Shown: piece by piece, positions 17,853 to 25,186 of the stretch
Numbering within the stretch: position 1 is the first letter of the stretch
Layout: the number at the start of each line of letters is the position of its first letter
Assembly (NCBI GenBank): GCA_048498135.1
Contig: JBEHYO010000022.1
Span: 1 to 42,275, forward strand
Direction of reading: 5' to 3'
Length of the DNA: 42,275 nucleotides
Source: Dokdonella_A sp937902695
GTDB taxonomy: Bacteria > Pseudomonadota > Gammaproteobacteria > Xanthomonadales > Rhodanobacteraceae
Position numbers and translations under genes: made by a program
Notes under the pieces: generated by a model
Databases searched by the model: none
What the model saw: the letters and a program-made list of their open reading frames with translations, nothing else
Told to the model about the DNA's origin: nothing

Positions 17853-19276
17853 CGTCGCGTGCGCCCGCGAAGGAGTTTCCGGCCGATCTCGAATGGGTCA
17901 ACGCGACGCGCGGGCCGCAGCTTTCCGAATTGCGCGGCCGCGTGATCCTGCTCTGGTTCTGGACGTACGACTGCGTCAATTGCTGGAGCCTCGTTCCGGA
18001 TCTGCGCTTTCTCGAGGACAAGTACCACGATGGCCTCACCGTCGTCGGCGTGCATTGCCCGAAGTATCCGCAGCAGGTCGCCGGCGAGGGCGTGCTGCGC
18101 GCCGTGAACCGGCATCGCCTGCGCCACGCGGTCGCGAACGACCCGGGTTTCAGGCTCTGGCAGGATTACGGCGTGACCGCGTGGCCGACGGTCGCGCTGA
18201 TCGACGCGGAAGGCCGGCTCGCGGCGGTTTTCGCCGGCGAAGGACGTCGCCGCGAGATCGAGACGGCGATCGGCCGGCTGCTCGAGGAAGCGGCGATCCG
18301 CGACCTGCGCATCTACGAGCCGGCGCCGCCGGCGCTCCGGCCCGAGCCTCGCCTGCCGCTCGCATTTCCAGGCAAGCTGCTCGCCGACGCGAAAACCGTC
18401 TACATCGCGGACTCGGGCCACCATCGCATCCTCGAATGCACGCACGAAGGTCGCGTGCTGCGCCAGTTCGGCTCCGGCAACCCGGGATTTTCGGACGGCC
18501 TGCAAGGGGAGGCCTGCTTCGACGATCCGCAAGGTCTCGCGCACTGGCGCGAGACGCTGTTCGTGGCCGACCGCGGCAACCACGCGGTGCGTCGGATCTC
18601 GCTCGCCACCGGCACGGTCGACACGCTCGTCGGCCGCGGCCGGCCCGGTCGCATGCGCCCGCACGAGATGCCGGCACACGACGCCGCGCTGCATTCGCCG
18701 AGCGATCTCGCGCTCGTCGGCGACGATCTCTACGTGGCGGTGTCGGGTCTCCACCAGCTCTGGCGCATCAATCTCGCGACGGAGCTGGTTTCGATGCTGG
18801 CCGGCAGCGGACAGCTCGGCCTCGTCGACGGCAACGGCGGCGGCGCCAGCTTCGCGCAGCCGAGCGGGCTCGCGGTGCTGGGCCGGCACCTCGTCGTCGC
18901 CGATGCGGCCGCGTCGGCGATCCGCTGGGTGCATGTCGACGAGGCGAAGGTCGAAACGGCGGTCGGCACGGGCCTCTACGAGTTCGGCGATGCGCCGGGC
19001 TCGCGCGCCGAATCGCGGCTTTCGAATCCGCTCGGCGTGGCGGTCGATCCGCGCGGGATCGTGTTCATCGCCGACACCTACAACAACGGCATCAAGGTGC
19101 TGAACCGCAAGAGCGGCGACGTGCGCGCGCTGCGCATCAACTACCGGTTCCACGAGCCGGGCGGGCTCTCGCTCGCGGCGGGCGTGCTCTGGGTCGCGAA
19201 CACGAACGTGCACGAGGTCATGCGGATCGATCTCAACAGCGGGGCGGCGAAGCACGTCGGCGTCGGCGAAGCCTGA
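17849..19276 (+). CDS. Thioredoxin-fold/NHL-repeat protein, NHLRC2-like
   Basis: A 475-residue protein. Residues 1-150 form a thioredoxin-like domain with LLWFWTYDCVNCWSLVPDL, where the redox pair would be C42-V-N-C45, and the cis-Pro region is VTAWPTVALID. From about residue 175 to the end there are NHL repeats that should form a beta-propeller, such as YIADSGHHRILE, FVADRGNHAVRRI and FIADTYNNGIKVL. This order matches animal NHLRC2, whose motif I remember as C-C-I-N-C. No signal peptide is visible, so a cytoplasmic site is likely. Translation is coupled to the phosphatase gene. Redox activity is inferred, and the true substrate is unknown. Confidence 0.85.
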   Translation: MTSRAPAKEFPADLEWVNATRGPQLSELRGRVILLWFWTYDCVNCWSLVPDLRFLEDKYHDGLTVVGVHCPKYPQQVAGEGVLRAVNRHRLRHAVANDPGFRLWQDYGVTAWPTVALIDAEGRLAAVFAGEGRRREIETAIGRLLEEAAIRDLRIYEPAPPALRPEPRLPLAFPGKLLADAKTVYIADSGHHRILECTHEGRVLRQFGSGNPGFSDGLQGEACFDDPQGLAHWRETLFVADRGNHAVRRISLATGTVDTLVGRGRPGRMRPHEMPAHDAALHSPSDLALVGDDLYVAVSGLHQLWRINLATELVSMLAGSGQLGLVDGNGGGASFAQPSGLAVLGRHLVVADAAASAIRWVHVDEAKVETAVGTGLYEFGDAPGSRAESRLSNPLGVAVDPRGIVFIADTYNNGIKVLNRKSGDVRALRINYRFHEPGGLSLAAGVLWVANTNVHEVMRIDLNSGAAKHVGVGEA

Positions 19277-19300
19277 GGGTTCGCGCGCAACGCTACTCAT

Positions 19301-19389
19301 CGTCGTCCCCGCGAAAGCGGGGACCCAGTGCCTTTCATAGTCGCGCGGCAAATCAAAGACGCCAGGTCCCCGCTTTCGCGGGCACGACG
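19301..19389. repeat. REP-type inverted pair (GCGAAAGC family)
   Basis: Two arms of 25 bases, 19301-19325 and 19365-19389, are inverted copies with 24 of 25 matches. Each arm also folds on itself: CCCCGC-GAAA-GCGGGG, a GNRA-type loop. This is the structure of paired REP/BIME elements that are scattered between genes. It sits between the NHL gene and uvrC and may also act in transcript end processing. Confidence 0.85.
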
Positions 19390-19437
19390 GTTGTGGGTTC
19401 TTGCTTTGGCGCTTGACCGACCCACCATAATGGACGC

Positions 19438-21264
19438 ATGTCCCAACCCGAGTCACAGCCCGAGTTCGACGGCAAGGCCTTCGTCGGCACGCTGAGCAAC
19501 TCGCCCGGCGTCTACCGCATGTTCGGCGCGAACGACGAGCTGCTCTACGTCGGCAAGGCCGGCAGCCTCAGGAAGCGCGTCGGCAGCTACTTCCTCAAGA
19601 TCCACATGGACCCGCGCGTCGCCGCGATGATCCAGCAGATCGCGCGCATCGAGACGACGGTCACGCGCACCGAGGCCGAGGCGTTGCTGCTCGAAGCGCA
19701 GCTGATCAAGTCGCTGAAGCCGCGCTACAACATAGTCCTGCGCGACGATAAGAGCTATCCGTACATCCACCTGACGCCGGGCGAATACCCGCGCCTGGCG
19801 TTCCATCGCGGCGCGCGCAGCGGCGGCGGCAAATACTTCGGGCCGTTTCCGAGCGCGGGCGCCGTGCGCGAAAGCCTCAACCTGATCCAGAAGCTCTTCA
19901 GGATCCGCAACTGCGAGGACAGCTATTTCAGGAACCGCTCGCGGCCGTGCCTGCAGCACCAGATCGGCCGCTGCACGGCGCCGTGCGTCGGGCTGATCGG
20001 GCCCGAGGCCTACGCCGAGAACGTGCGCCATGCGGCGATGTTCCTCGACGGCCGCGCCGATGCGGTGATGCAGGAGCTCGTCGGCACCATGGAGCGCGCG
20101 TCGAGCGAGCTCGCGTTCGAGCGCGCGGCGCTGATCCGCGACCAGATCGCGGCCGTCAAGCGCGTGCAGGCGCATCACTACGTGCAGGGCGCGAACGCCG
20201 ACATGGACGTCATCGCGTGCGCGATCGGCAACGGCATCGCGTGCGTCACCGTGCTGTTCTTCCGCAACGGCATCAGCCTCGGCTCGCGCGATTTCTTCCC
20301 GCGCCTGCCGACCGACACGAGCGAGGCGATGATCCTCGGCACGTTCATCGCGCAGTACTACCTCGAGCGACCGGTGCCGGCCGAGCTGATCGTGAGCCAC
20401 GCGCCCGAGGACTGCGCGCCGCTCGCCGAGGCGCTGACCGGCCGCAGCGGCCACGTCGTCGAGATCAAGGCGAGCGTGCGCACCGATCGCGCGCGCTTTC
20501 TCGATCTCGCGCGCCGCAACGCGGAAGCCTCGCTCGCGCAGCGGCTGGCGAGCCGGCAGACGCTGCTCGCCCGCTTCGAGGCGTTGCGCGACATCCTCGA
20601 GCTCGAAGACACGCCGCAGCGCATCGAATGCTTCGATATCAGCCACACGATGGGCGAGGCGACGGTCGCATCGTGCGTGGTGTTCGGGCCGGAAGGGCCG
20701 GAGAAGTCGCAGTACCGCCGGTTCAACATCAGCGGAGTCACGCCGGGCGACGATTACGGCGCCATGCGCCAGGCACTCGAGCGGCGCTACCGGCGCATCC
20801 AGGCCGGCGAGGGCAGGATGCCGGACATCCTGCTGATCGACGGCGGCAAGGGCCAGGTGCAGCAGGCGCTCGACGTGCTCGTCGAGCTCGGCATCACGGG
20901 CGTCCCGGTCGTCGGCGTCGCCAAGGGCGAGGCGCGGCGTTCGGGCGACGAAACCTTGATCCTCGGCGCGACGGGCCGCACGCTATGGCCCGGACCGGAG
21001 TCGCCGGCCTCGCACCTGATCCAGGCCGTGCGCGACGAGGCGCACCGCTTCGCGATCACCGGCCATCGCGGCCGGCGCGAAAAGGCGCGCGAGGTATCGA
21101 GCCTCGAGGAGATCCCGGGCGTCGGCGCACACCGCCGCTCGGCGCTCCTGAAGCACTTCGGCGGGCTTGGCGGGTTGCAGAAGGCGGGAGTCGAGGAACT
21201 CATGCGCGTGCGCGGAATCAGCAGGGATCTCGCCGAGCGGATCTACGCCACCTTTCACGGATGA
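19438..21264 (+). CDS. uvrC: Excinuclease ABC subunit C
   Basis: A 608-residue nucleotide excision repair nuclease that makes both incisions after UvrA/UvrB recognise damage. The N-terminal GIY-YIG nuclease is visible as SPGVYRMFGANDELLYVGKA (about residues 22-41). A UVR helical hairpin for UvrB contact lies around residues 218-245 (ELAFERAALIRDQIAAVK). The RNase H-like second nuclease begins with IECFDISHTMGEATVASC, carrying a catalytic Asp, and the tandem helix-hairpin-helix is at the C-terminus (IPGVGAHRRSALLKHFGG). Length is normal. ATG 19438 is the start; a CATAAT hexamer lies 12 bp upstream, but its -35 is unclear. Pairs with pgsA, as in E. coli. Confidence 0.98.
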   Translation: MSQPESQPEFDGKAFVGTLSNSPGVYRMFGANDELLYVGKAGSLRKRVGSYFLKIHMDPRVAAMIQQIARIETTVTRTEAEALLLEAQLIKSLKPRYNIVLRDDKSYPYIHLTPGEYPRLAFHRGARSGGGKYFGPFPSAGAVRESLNLIQKLFRIRNCEDSYFRNRSRPCLQHQIGRCTAPCVGLIGPEAYAENVRHAAMFLDGRADAVMQELVGTMERASSELAFERAALIRDQIAAVKRVQAHHYVQGANADMDVIACAIGNGIACVTVLFFRNGISLGSRDFFPRLPTDTSEAMILGTFIAQYYLERPVPAELIVSHAPEDCAPLAEALTGRSGHVVEIKASVRTDRARFLDLARRNAEASLAQRLASRQTLLARFEALRDILELEDTPQRIECFDISHTMGEATVASCVVFGPEGPEKSQYRRFNISGVTPGDDYGAMRQALERRYRRIQAGEGRMPDILLIDGGKGQVQQALDVLVELGITGVPVVGVAKGEARRSGDETLILGATGRTLWPGPESPASHLIQAVRDEAHRFAITGHRGRREKAREVSSLEEIPGVGAHRRSALLKHFGGLGGLQKAGVEELMRVRGISRDLAERIYATFHG

Positions 21265-21267
21265 CCG

Positions 21268-21828
21268 ATGCGCATCACGATACCGACCGCACTGACGCTG
21301 TTCCGCATCCTGCTGCTGCCGGTCATGGTCATCGTGTTCTATGCGCCGTTCAGGGGCGCGAACGTCGCCGCGGCGATCATCTTCGTCGCGGCCGCGATCA
21401 CGGACTGGCTCGACGGCTTCATCGCGCGGCGCTGGAACATGGGCTCGGCGTTCGGCGAGTTCCTCGATCCCGTCGCCGACAAGCTCATGGTCGGCGTGAC
21501 GCTGTTCCTGCTCGTGCAGGAGAACCCGACGCCGCTGATGGCGGTCACCAGCGCGATCATCGTCGGCCGCGAGATCTCGATCTCGGCGCTGCGCGAGTGG
21601 ATGGCCGAGATCGGGCAGCGCGGGCACGTGCGCGTCGCCGCGCTCGGCAAGGTCAAGACGACGCTGCAGGTCGTCGCGATCGCCGTGCTGCTGTATCAGC
21701 ACGATCTGGAAGGGCTGCGCCTGTTCCACGCCGGCGAGACGCTGCTCGTCGCGGCGGCCGTGCTGACGATCTGGTCGGCGATCGTCTACGTGCGCGCGGC
21801 ATGGCCGGTTCTTCGCGAGCAGCGATGA
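21268..21828 (+). CDS. pgsA: CDP-diacylglycerol-glycerol-3-phosphate 3-phosphatidyltransferase
   Basis: A 186-residue inner membrane enzyme that makes phosphatidylglycerol phosphate from CDP-diacylglycerol and glycerol 3-phosphate, the committed step to phosphatidylglycerol and cardiolipin. The CDP-alcohol phosphatidyltransferase signature DGx2ARx8Gx3Dx3D is intact (DGFIARRWNMGSAFGEFLDP, continuing to VAD). The N-terminus ITIPTALTLFRILLLPVMVI is typical. Four or so hydrophobic segments are visible. The start is 3 bp after the uvrC stop, so the pair is co-transcribed and probably coupled. Confidence 0.97.
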   Translation: MRITIPTALTLFRILLLPVMVIVFYAPFRGANVAAAIIFVAAAITDWLDGFIARRWNMGSAFGEFLDPVADKLMVGVTLFLLVQENPTPLMAVTSAIIVGREISISALREWMAEIGQRGHVRVAALGKVKTTLQVVAIAVLLYQHDLEGLRLFHAGETLLVAAAVLTIWSAIVYVRAAWPVLREQR

Positions 21829-21831
21829 CTT

Positions 21832-21911
21832 CGCCATCCCGGCGAAGGCCGAGCTCCGGTTTCGGTCTCGAGCGAAGATGAAATGGGTCCCGGCTTTCGC
21901 CGGGATGACGG
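21832..21911. repeat. REP-type inverted pair, second variant
   Basis: Downstream of pgsA the arms at about 21832-21855 and 21885-21911 are imperfect inverted copies built on CATCCCGGCGAA and TTCGCCGGGATG. The right arm is the cleaner one and folds as CCCGGC-tttc-GCCGGG-like. The core differs from the element at 19301 (CCGGCGAAAGCCGG against CCCGCGAAAGCGGG) while the outline is the same. The left arm has decayed. Confidence 0.75.
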
Positions 21912-21935
21912 CACCGCGAATCGCGGTTCCGTCAG

Positions 21936-21963
21936 TTGACACCCGCCGCGCAGTCCGTAATAT
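21936..21963 (+). promoter_or_regulatory. Promoter of the tRNA-Gly gene
   Basis: TTGACA (21936-21941) and TAATAT (21958-21963) with a 16-bp spacer lie directly before the tRNA, which begins 12 bp after the -10. The stretch after the -10 is G+C-rich (GCGCGG), as in stable-RNA promoters under stringent control. This is the best sigma-70 promoter in the window. Confidence 0.8.
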
Positions 21964-21975
21964 GCGCGGTCCCAC

Positions 21976-22051
<76 letters not shown>

Positions 22052-22091
22052 CGTTTGGTTCATCGTCTCCTACGAGCGTTGCCCCAACGTC

Positions 22092-22190
22092 CGGCTGGGG
22101 TTGTCGTCGCCTTCGATCGACCCGGTGCCCTTCGAAGCACGCCTTCGATCGGCTCGGCTCCGCCGAAGACGGAGGTACAACCCCAAGCCG
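22092..22190. repeat. Long imperfect inverted repeat next to the tRNA genes
   Basis: CGGCTGGGGTTGT (22092-22104) and ACAACCCCAAGCCG (22177-22190) are inverted with one unpaired base, about 70 bases apart. The interior holds shorter pairs such as CTTCG/CGAAG. It is followed 5 bp later by a terminator. It could be a structured transcript trailer, a small RNA or a mobile-element relic. Confidence 0.45.
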
Positions 22191-22194
22191 ATCC

Positions 22195-22225
22195 AAAAAC
22201 CTCGGCCCGCCGAGGTTTTTTGTTT
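22195..22225 (+). terminator. Rho-independent terminator after tRNA-Gly region
   Basis: The stem AAAAACCTCGG (22195-22205) and CCGAGGTTTTT (22210-22220) closes a 4-base loop and runs into a T-rich tract ending about 22225. The symmetric A and T tracts extend the stem. It lies 14 bp before the tRNA-Cys gene, so the Cys tRNA must have another promoter or be reached by read-through. Confidence 0.85.
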
Positions 22226-22238
22226 TCGGGACGTCACC

Positions 22239-22312
22239 GGCCAGGTGGCAGAGTGGTTATGCAGCGGCCTGCAAAGCCGTGTACGCCGGTTCAATTCCGA
22301 CCCTGGCCTCCA
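22239..22312 (+). tRNA. tRNA-Cys (GCA), copy 1
   Basis: A 74-nt cloverleaf including CCA. Acceptor GGCCAGG pairs with CCTGGCC; D arm is GCAGAGTGGTTATGC; the anticodon loop CTGCAAA carries GCA; the T loop is TTCAATT. The T stem GCCGG/CCGAC has one C-A mismatch, which is also present in copy 2. The discriminator base is T, then CCA. The nitronate monooxygenase stop is only 4 bp downstream. Confidence 0.95.
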
Positions 22313-22316
22313 TCCG

Positions 22317-23366
22317 CTACGCGCCACCCAGCAGCCGCGTCAATGCCGCGGCCGACATCGGCTGCGCGCGCGGGAACGATTCGCCGGCCCAGAGCGGCGA
22401 GAAATCGTCGCGTCCGGCGGCTTCGGCGGCGCGCCGGAGCGGCGCGACCGCATCGGCTGCGGCCGGAAACGGCGGCGCCAGATCGGACATCGCGCCGAGA
22501 TCGCGCATCAGCCGGTTGACGATGCCGCGCGCCGGCCGACCCGAGAAAACGTTGGTGATCGCGGTCGTGCGATCGCGTGCGCCCAACGCGGCGCGATAGA
22601 CCGCATGGATCCTCGCTTCGGGCGTGAACAGATACGCCGTGCCGACCTGCACGGCCGATGCGCCGAGCGCGAGCGCGGCCACCACGCCGCGCCGGTCGAC
22701 GATGCCGCCGGCGGCAATGACGGGAACGCGGACGGCATCGGCGACGAGCGGCACGAGCGCGAACGTGCCGATCTGCGCGTTCATGTCGTCGTCGAGGAAA
22801 TTGCCGCGATGGCCGCCGGCTTCGAGCCCCATCGCGATCACGGCATCGACGCCGCGCGCGTCGAGCCAGCGCGCTTCGGCGACCGTCGTCGCCGACGCGA
22901 TGATCCTGGCGCCCGCGCGCCTGACGCGCGCGACGAGCGATTCCGCCGGCAATCCGAAATGAAAGCTCACGACCTCGGGACGGAACGACTCGACGATCGC
23001 GCAGGCCGCCTCGTCGAACGAAGCGCGGCGGATCGTGGCGGCGTCCGGGCCCGGCACGAGGCCTGCCTCGGCGTAGTAGGGCGACAGCCGCTCCCACCAC
23101 GCCTTCTGCTTCCCCGCATCGTCCGGCACCGCGGCGTACGCGAAGAAGTTGAGGTTGATCGGCCGCCGCGTGCCGGCCCGCACCGTTTCCAGCGCATCGG
23201 CGAGCTGCTGCGGCGTGTAGAGCGCGCCGGGCAGCGAGCCGAGGCCGCCGGCTTCGCTGACCGCAATGGCCATCTCGGGCCCGTTCGCGCCGGCCATCGG
23301 CGCCTGGATGACAGGAAGCTCGATGCCGAACAGGTCGGTGATGCGCGTGTCGGCTCGGCTGTCCAT
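22317..23366 (-). CDS. Nitronate monooxygenase family protein
   Basis: A 349-residue FMN-dependent TIM-barrel enzyme. The N-terminus has PVIQAPMAGANGPEMAIAVS; middle motifs include PEVVSFHFGLP and AMGLEAGGHRGNF, the phosphate-binding pair VPVIAAGGI and ALGASAVQVGTAYLFTPEA, and a C-terminal NVFSGRPARGIVNR. These define class I nitronate monooxygenases, which oxidise nitronates such as propionate 3-nitronate to carbonyl compounds. Related members have other oxidoreductase roles. The gene lies between two near-identical tRNA-Cys genes and on the opposite strand. ATG 23366 is the start; no strong ribosome-binding site is visible. Confidence 0.92.
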   Translation of the reverse strand: MDSRADTRITDLFGIELPVIQAPMAGANGPEMAIAVSEAGGLGSLPGALYTPQQLADALETVRAGTRRPINLNFFAYAAVPDDAGKQKAWWERLSPYYAEAGLVPGPDAATIRRASFDEAACAIVESFRPEVVSFHFGLPAESLVARVRRAGARIIASATTVAEARWLDARGVDAVIAMGLEAGGHRGNFLDDDMNAQIGTFALVPLVADAVRVPVIAAGGIVDRRGVVAALALGASAVQVGTAYLFTPEARIHAVYRAALGARDRTTAITNVFSGRPARGIVNRLMRDLGAMSDLAPPFPAAADAVAPLRRAAEAAGRDDFSPLWAGESFPRAQPMSAAALTRLLGGA

Positions 23367-23545
23367 CGCGGGCGCTCGCGAAAGTCGCTACGTGTCGATT
23401 GTCGCATGCGGCAACCGCGCTTCATGCTCGTGACGATTCGTGTGGCGCCCGCATCCTGGTGTGCCGCGACGCGCGGGGGTTTTTGTTTTTTGCGGGAAGC
23501 GCGGCTAAGCTCGCGCGACGCCGGCGGTCTCGCCGCACGTCGCCC

Positions 23546-23619
23546 GGCCAGGTGGCAGAGTGGTCATGCAGCGGCCTGCAAAGCCGTGTACGCCGGTTCG
23601 ATTCCGACCCTGGCCTCCA
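23546..23619 (+). tRNA. tRNA-Cys (GCA), copy 2
   Basis: Another 74-nt tRNA with anticodon GCA, differing from copy 1 at only two bases: T to C in the D loop (GTTAT / GTCAT) and A to G in the T loop (TTCAATT / TTCGATT). Both substitutions are compatible with function. The shared T-rich tract and ACGTCxCC just upstream of each copy show that some 5' flank was duplicated too. Confidence 0.95.
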
Positions 23620-23646
23620 TGCGCCCCTTCGCGCAGCAGGCATGCG

Positions 23647-23686
23647 CAAAAAGAAACGGCCCTGCCGCGCGGGGCGACAGGGCCGT
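23647..23686 (-). terminator. Rho-independent terminator of the collagen-like operon
   Basis: On the minus strand ACGGCCCTG and CAGGGCCGT (23678-23686 and 23656-23664) form a perfect 9-bp stem around a 13-base loop, followed by TTCTTTTT. It lies about 17 bp after the stop of the last gene at 23703. Confidence 0.92.
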
Positions 23687-23702
23687 CATCAGGTCACTCG
23701 CA

Positions 23703-24020
23703 TCAACGGCAGACCGAAAGATCCGCACCGAACGACGGCGTCGCGCCGGTGCAGTCGGCCTTCGACATGTACGGCCAGAATCCTCCGTCGATCGCGTAGC
23801 CGACCGCGCTCGACGACTTGACCATCCCGACCGACCACTCGCCGATCGTCGCGTCGAGCACGTAGTCCTCGTCGCTGCTCGTCGAGTAGCCGCCCGAGCC
23901 GACCACGTGCGTTTCCATCTGGTATGCCGGCTGTGCCGGGGCGATCGTCGCGCGCGGAGCGGCAGAGGCCGACACCGCGCACGCGAGCGCGAGTCCGATA
24001 AGCGCAAAGCGGATTCGCAT
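23703..24020 (-). CDS. Small secreted protein, partner of the collagen-like protein
   Basis: A 105-residue exported protein. Signal peptide MRIRFALIGLALACAVSASA, then about 80 residues with HVVGSGGYSTSSDEDYVLDA, IGEWSVGMVKSSSAVGYAI and DGGFWPYM, ending with two Cys that may form a disulfide. The arrangement S-x-D-Y-x-L ... T-I-G-x-W-x-V-G ... Y-x-I-x-G-G-F-W-P is a small beta-rich pattern I have seen in other surface proteins, but I cannot name it. The ATG is preceded by a strong GAGGAGGA, and the gene starts 11 bp after the collagen-like gene, so they form a two-gene operon. Confidence 0.82.
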   Translation of the reverse strand: MRIRFALIGLALACAVSASAAPRATIAPAQPAYQMETHVVGSGGYSTSSDEDYVLDATIGEWSVGMVKSSSAVGYAIDGGFWPYMSKADCTGATPSFGADLSVCR

Positions 24021-24031
24021 GTCGATCCTCC

Positions 24032-25186
24032 TCACAGCACCGGCAGCGTGTACATCACGCTGAACTTCTGGCCGTTCGGCAACGACGGCGTGCCGGCGTT
24101 GATCTGGCGCAGGATCCACTGGCCGGCCGGGCATTCGACGTCCGAGCCGGTGTTGTAGTACGCGACGTAGGTCGAGCCGGCCGCCGGCAGCGGGTCGCTG
24201 CTGTCGAGCTGCATGACCGTCGTCACGACGACCAGCGCATCGGGACGCGCGTCGAGCGTGGCGTCGGCGAGCACGAACCGGTCGGCCGTCGCGCCGCAGA
24301 TGCTGGCCGCATCGGCGGTCGCGGAGAAGAAGTGCACGTTGGAGTCGCCGGGCGCACCCTGCGGACCCGTCGAACCGGCCGGGCCCTCGGGACCTTCCGG
24401 ACCGACGTCACCTTGGGGACCCGCCGGGCCGACATCGCCCTGCGGACCCGCCGGGCCGATATCGCCGGCAAGACCCTGCGGACCCGCCGGACCGACATCG
24501 CCCGCCGGACCGGCAGGGCCGGCGGCGCCCACGGGGCCCATCGGACCCATCATACCCATCGGACCCATCATGCCGGCAGGACCTGCCGGACCCATCGGGC
24601 CAGCCGGACCCACGGCGCCGGCGACACCGGCCGGACCCACGGGACCGACGGCGCCAGGCGCGCCCGCCGGACCCGCCGGGCCGATGTCGCCCGCCGGACC
24701 GGCAGGACCAGCGTCGCCCGCCGGACCCGTCGCACCTTGAGGGCCGACGGGACCCATCGGACCGGGAAGACCCATCGGGCCCGCCGGGCCGGCCGGACCC
24801 GCATTGCCCGACAGCGCATACGCGGCGACCGGCGCCGGACGCACGGCCTGGCGCGGCGAAAGCGTCACGCCGTTGACCGAGATCTCGATCCAGCGCTGCT
24901 GCGCGCCGAATGCGTTCTGGCCGAAGTTGAGATCGATCGCGACGAGACCCTTGTCGACCGGGAAGGCCGGAACGGCAATCGCCTGACCGATCGCGTGACC
25001 GCCGGATGCCGCGTCGTAGAGCTTGAAGGTGAGATCGGCCGGGCCGTCGATGGCAGCGCCCTTGTAGGTAAGGCGGCCCTGGTACGTGAACGACGGATCC
25101 ATCGGAACGCCGCCCGAAGCGGCGCTGGCCAGCTGCAACGAGCAGCAGAGTGCAAGAGTGGAAAGGCTGAGAACGAAGCGACGCAT
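24032..25186 (-). CDS. Secreted collagen-like protein (Gly-X-Y repeats)
   Basis: A 384-residue exported protein. Signal peptide MRRFVLSLSTLALCCSLQLA then an N-terminal beta-rich domain (about 25-125; FTYQGRLTYKG, KLYDAASGG, RWIEISVNGVTL). This type of domain often precedes collagen-like or tail-fibre-like regions. Residues 130-281 are about 50 uninterrupted Gly-X-Y triplets, rich in GPA, GPM and GDV/GDI. A C-terminal globular domain of about 100 residues has two Cys. ATG 25186 gives the clean signal peptide; an AAGGAG lies upstream. A trimeric surface or extracellular fibre is expected. The C-terminal domain may nucleate trimerisation, which is inference. Confidence 0.92.
   Translation of the reverse strand: MRRFVLSLSTLALCCSLQLASAASGGVPMDPSFTYQGRLTYKGAAIDGPADLTFKLYDAASGGHAIGQAIAVPAFPVDKGLVAIDLNFGQNAFGAQQRWIEISVNGVTLSPRQAVRPAPVAAYALSGNAGPAGPAGPMGLPGPMGPVGPQGATGPAGDAGPAGPAGDIGPAGPAGAPGAVGPVGPAGVAGAVGPAGPMGPAGPAGMMGPMGMMGPMGPVGAAGPAGPAGDVGPAGPQGLAGDIGPAGPQGDVGPAGPQGDVGPEGPEGPAGSTGPQGAPGDSNVHFFSATADAASICGATADRFVLADATLDARPDALVVVTTVMQLDSSDPLPAAGSTYVAYYNTGSDVECPAGQWILRQINAGTPSLPNGQKFSVMYTLPVL
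24344..24799 (-). repeat. Gly-X-Y coding repeat block
   Basis: The 456 bases encode the collagen-like stretch. GGxCCx/GGCCCx 9-base units recur in tandem with variation. There are no Lys or Arg codons in the block; all charge is Asp or Glu and lies mostly in the C-terminal half. It may be prone to length change by recombination between units. Confidence 0.85.

Noticed and set aside
17747..19456. Antisense frame over the thioredoxin-NHL gene, with a peptide resembling REP translation near its start
   Set aside because: The start region is the REP element read as protein; the rest mirrors a real gene.
24344..24799. Short tandem repeats that could suggest a CRISPR or satellite
   Set aside because: The 9-base periodicity encodes Gly-X-Y in frame inside a signal-peptide-bearing gene. 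There are no spacers.
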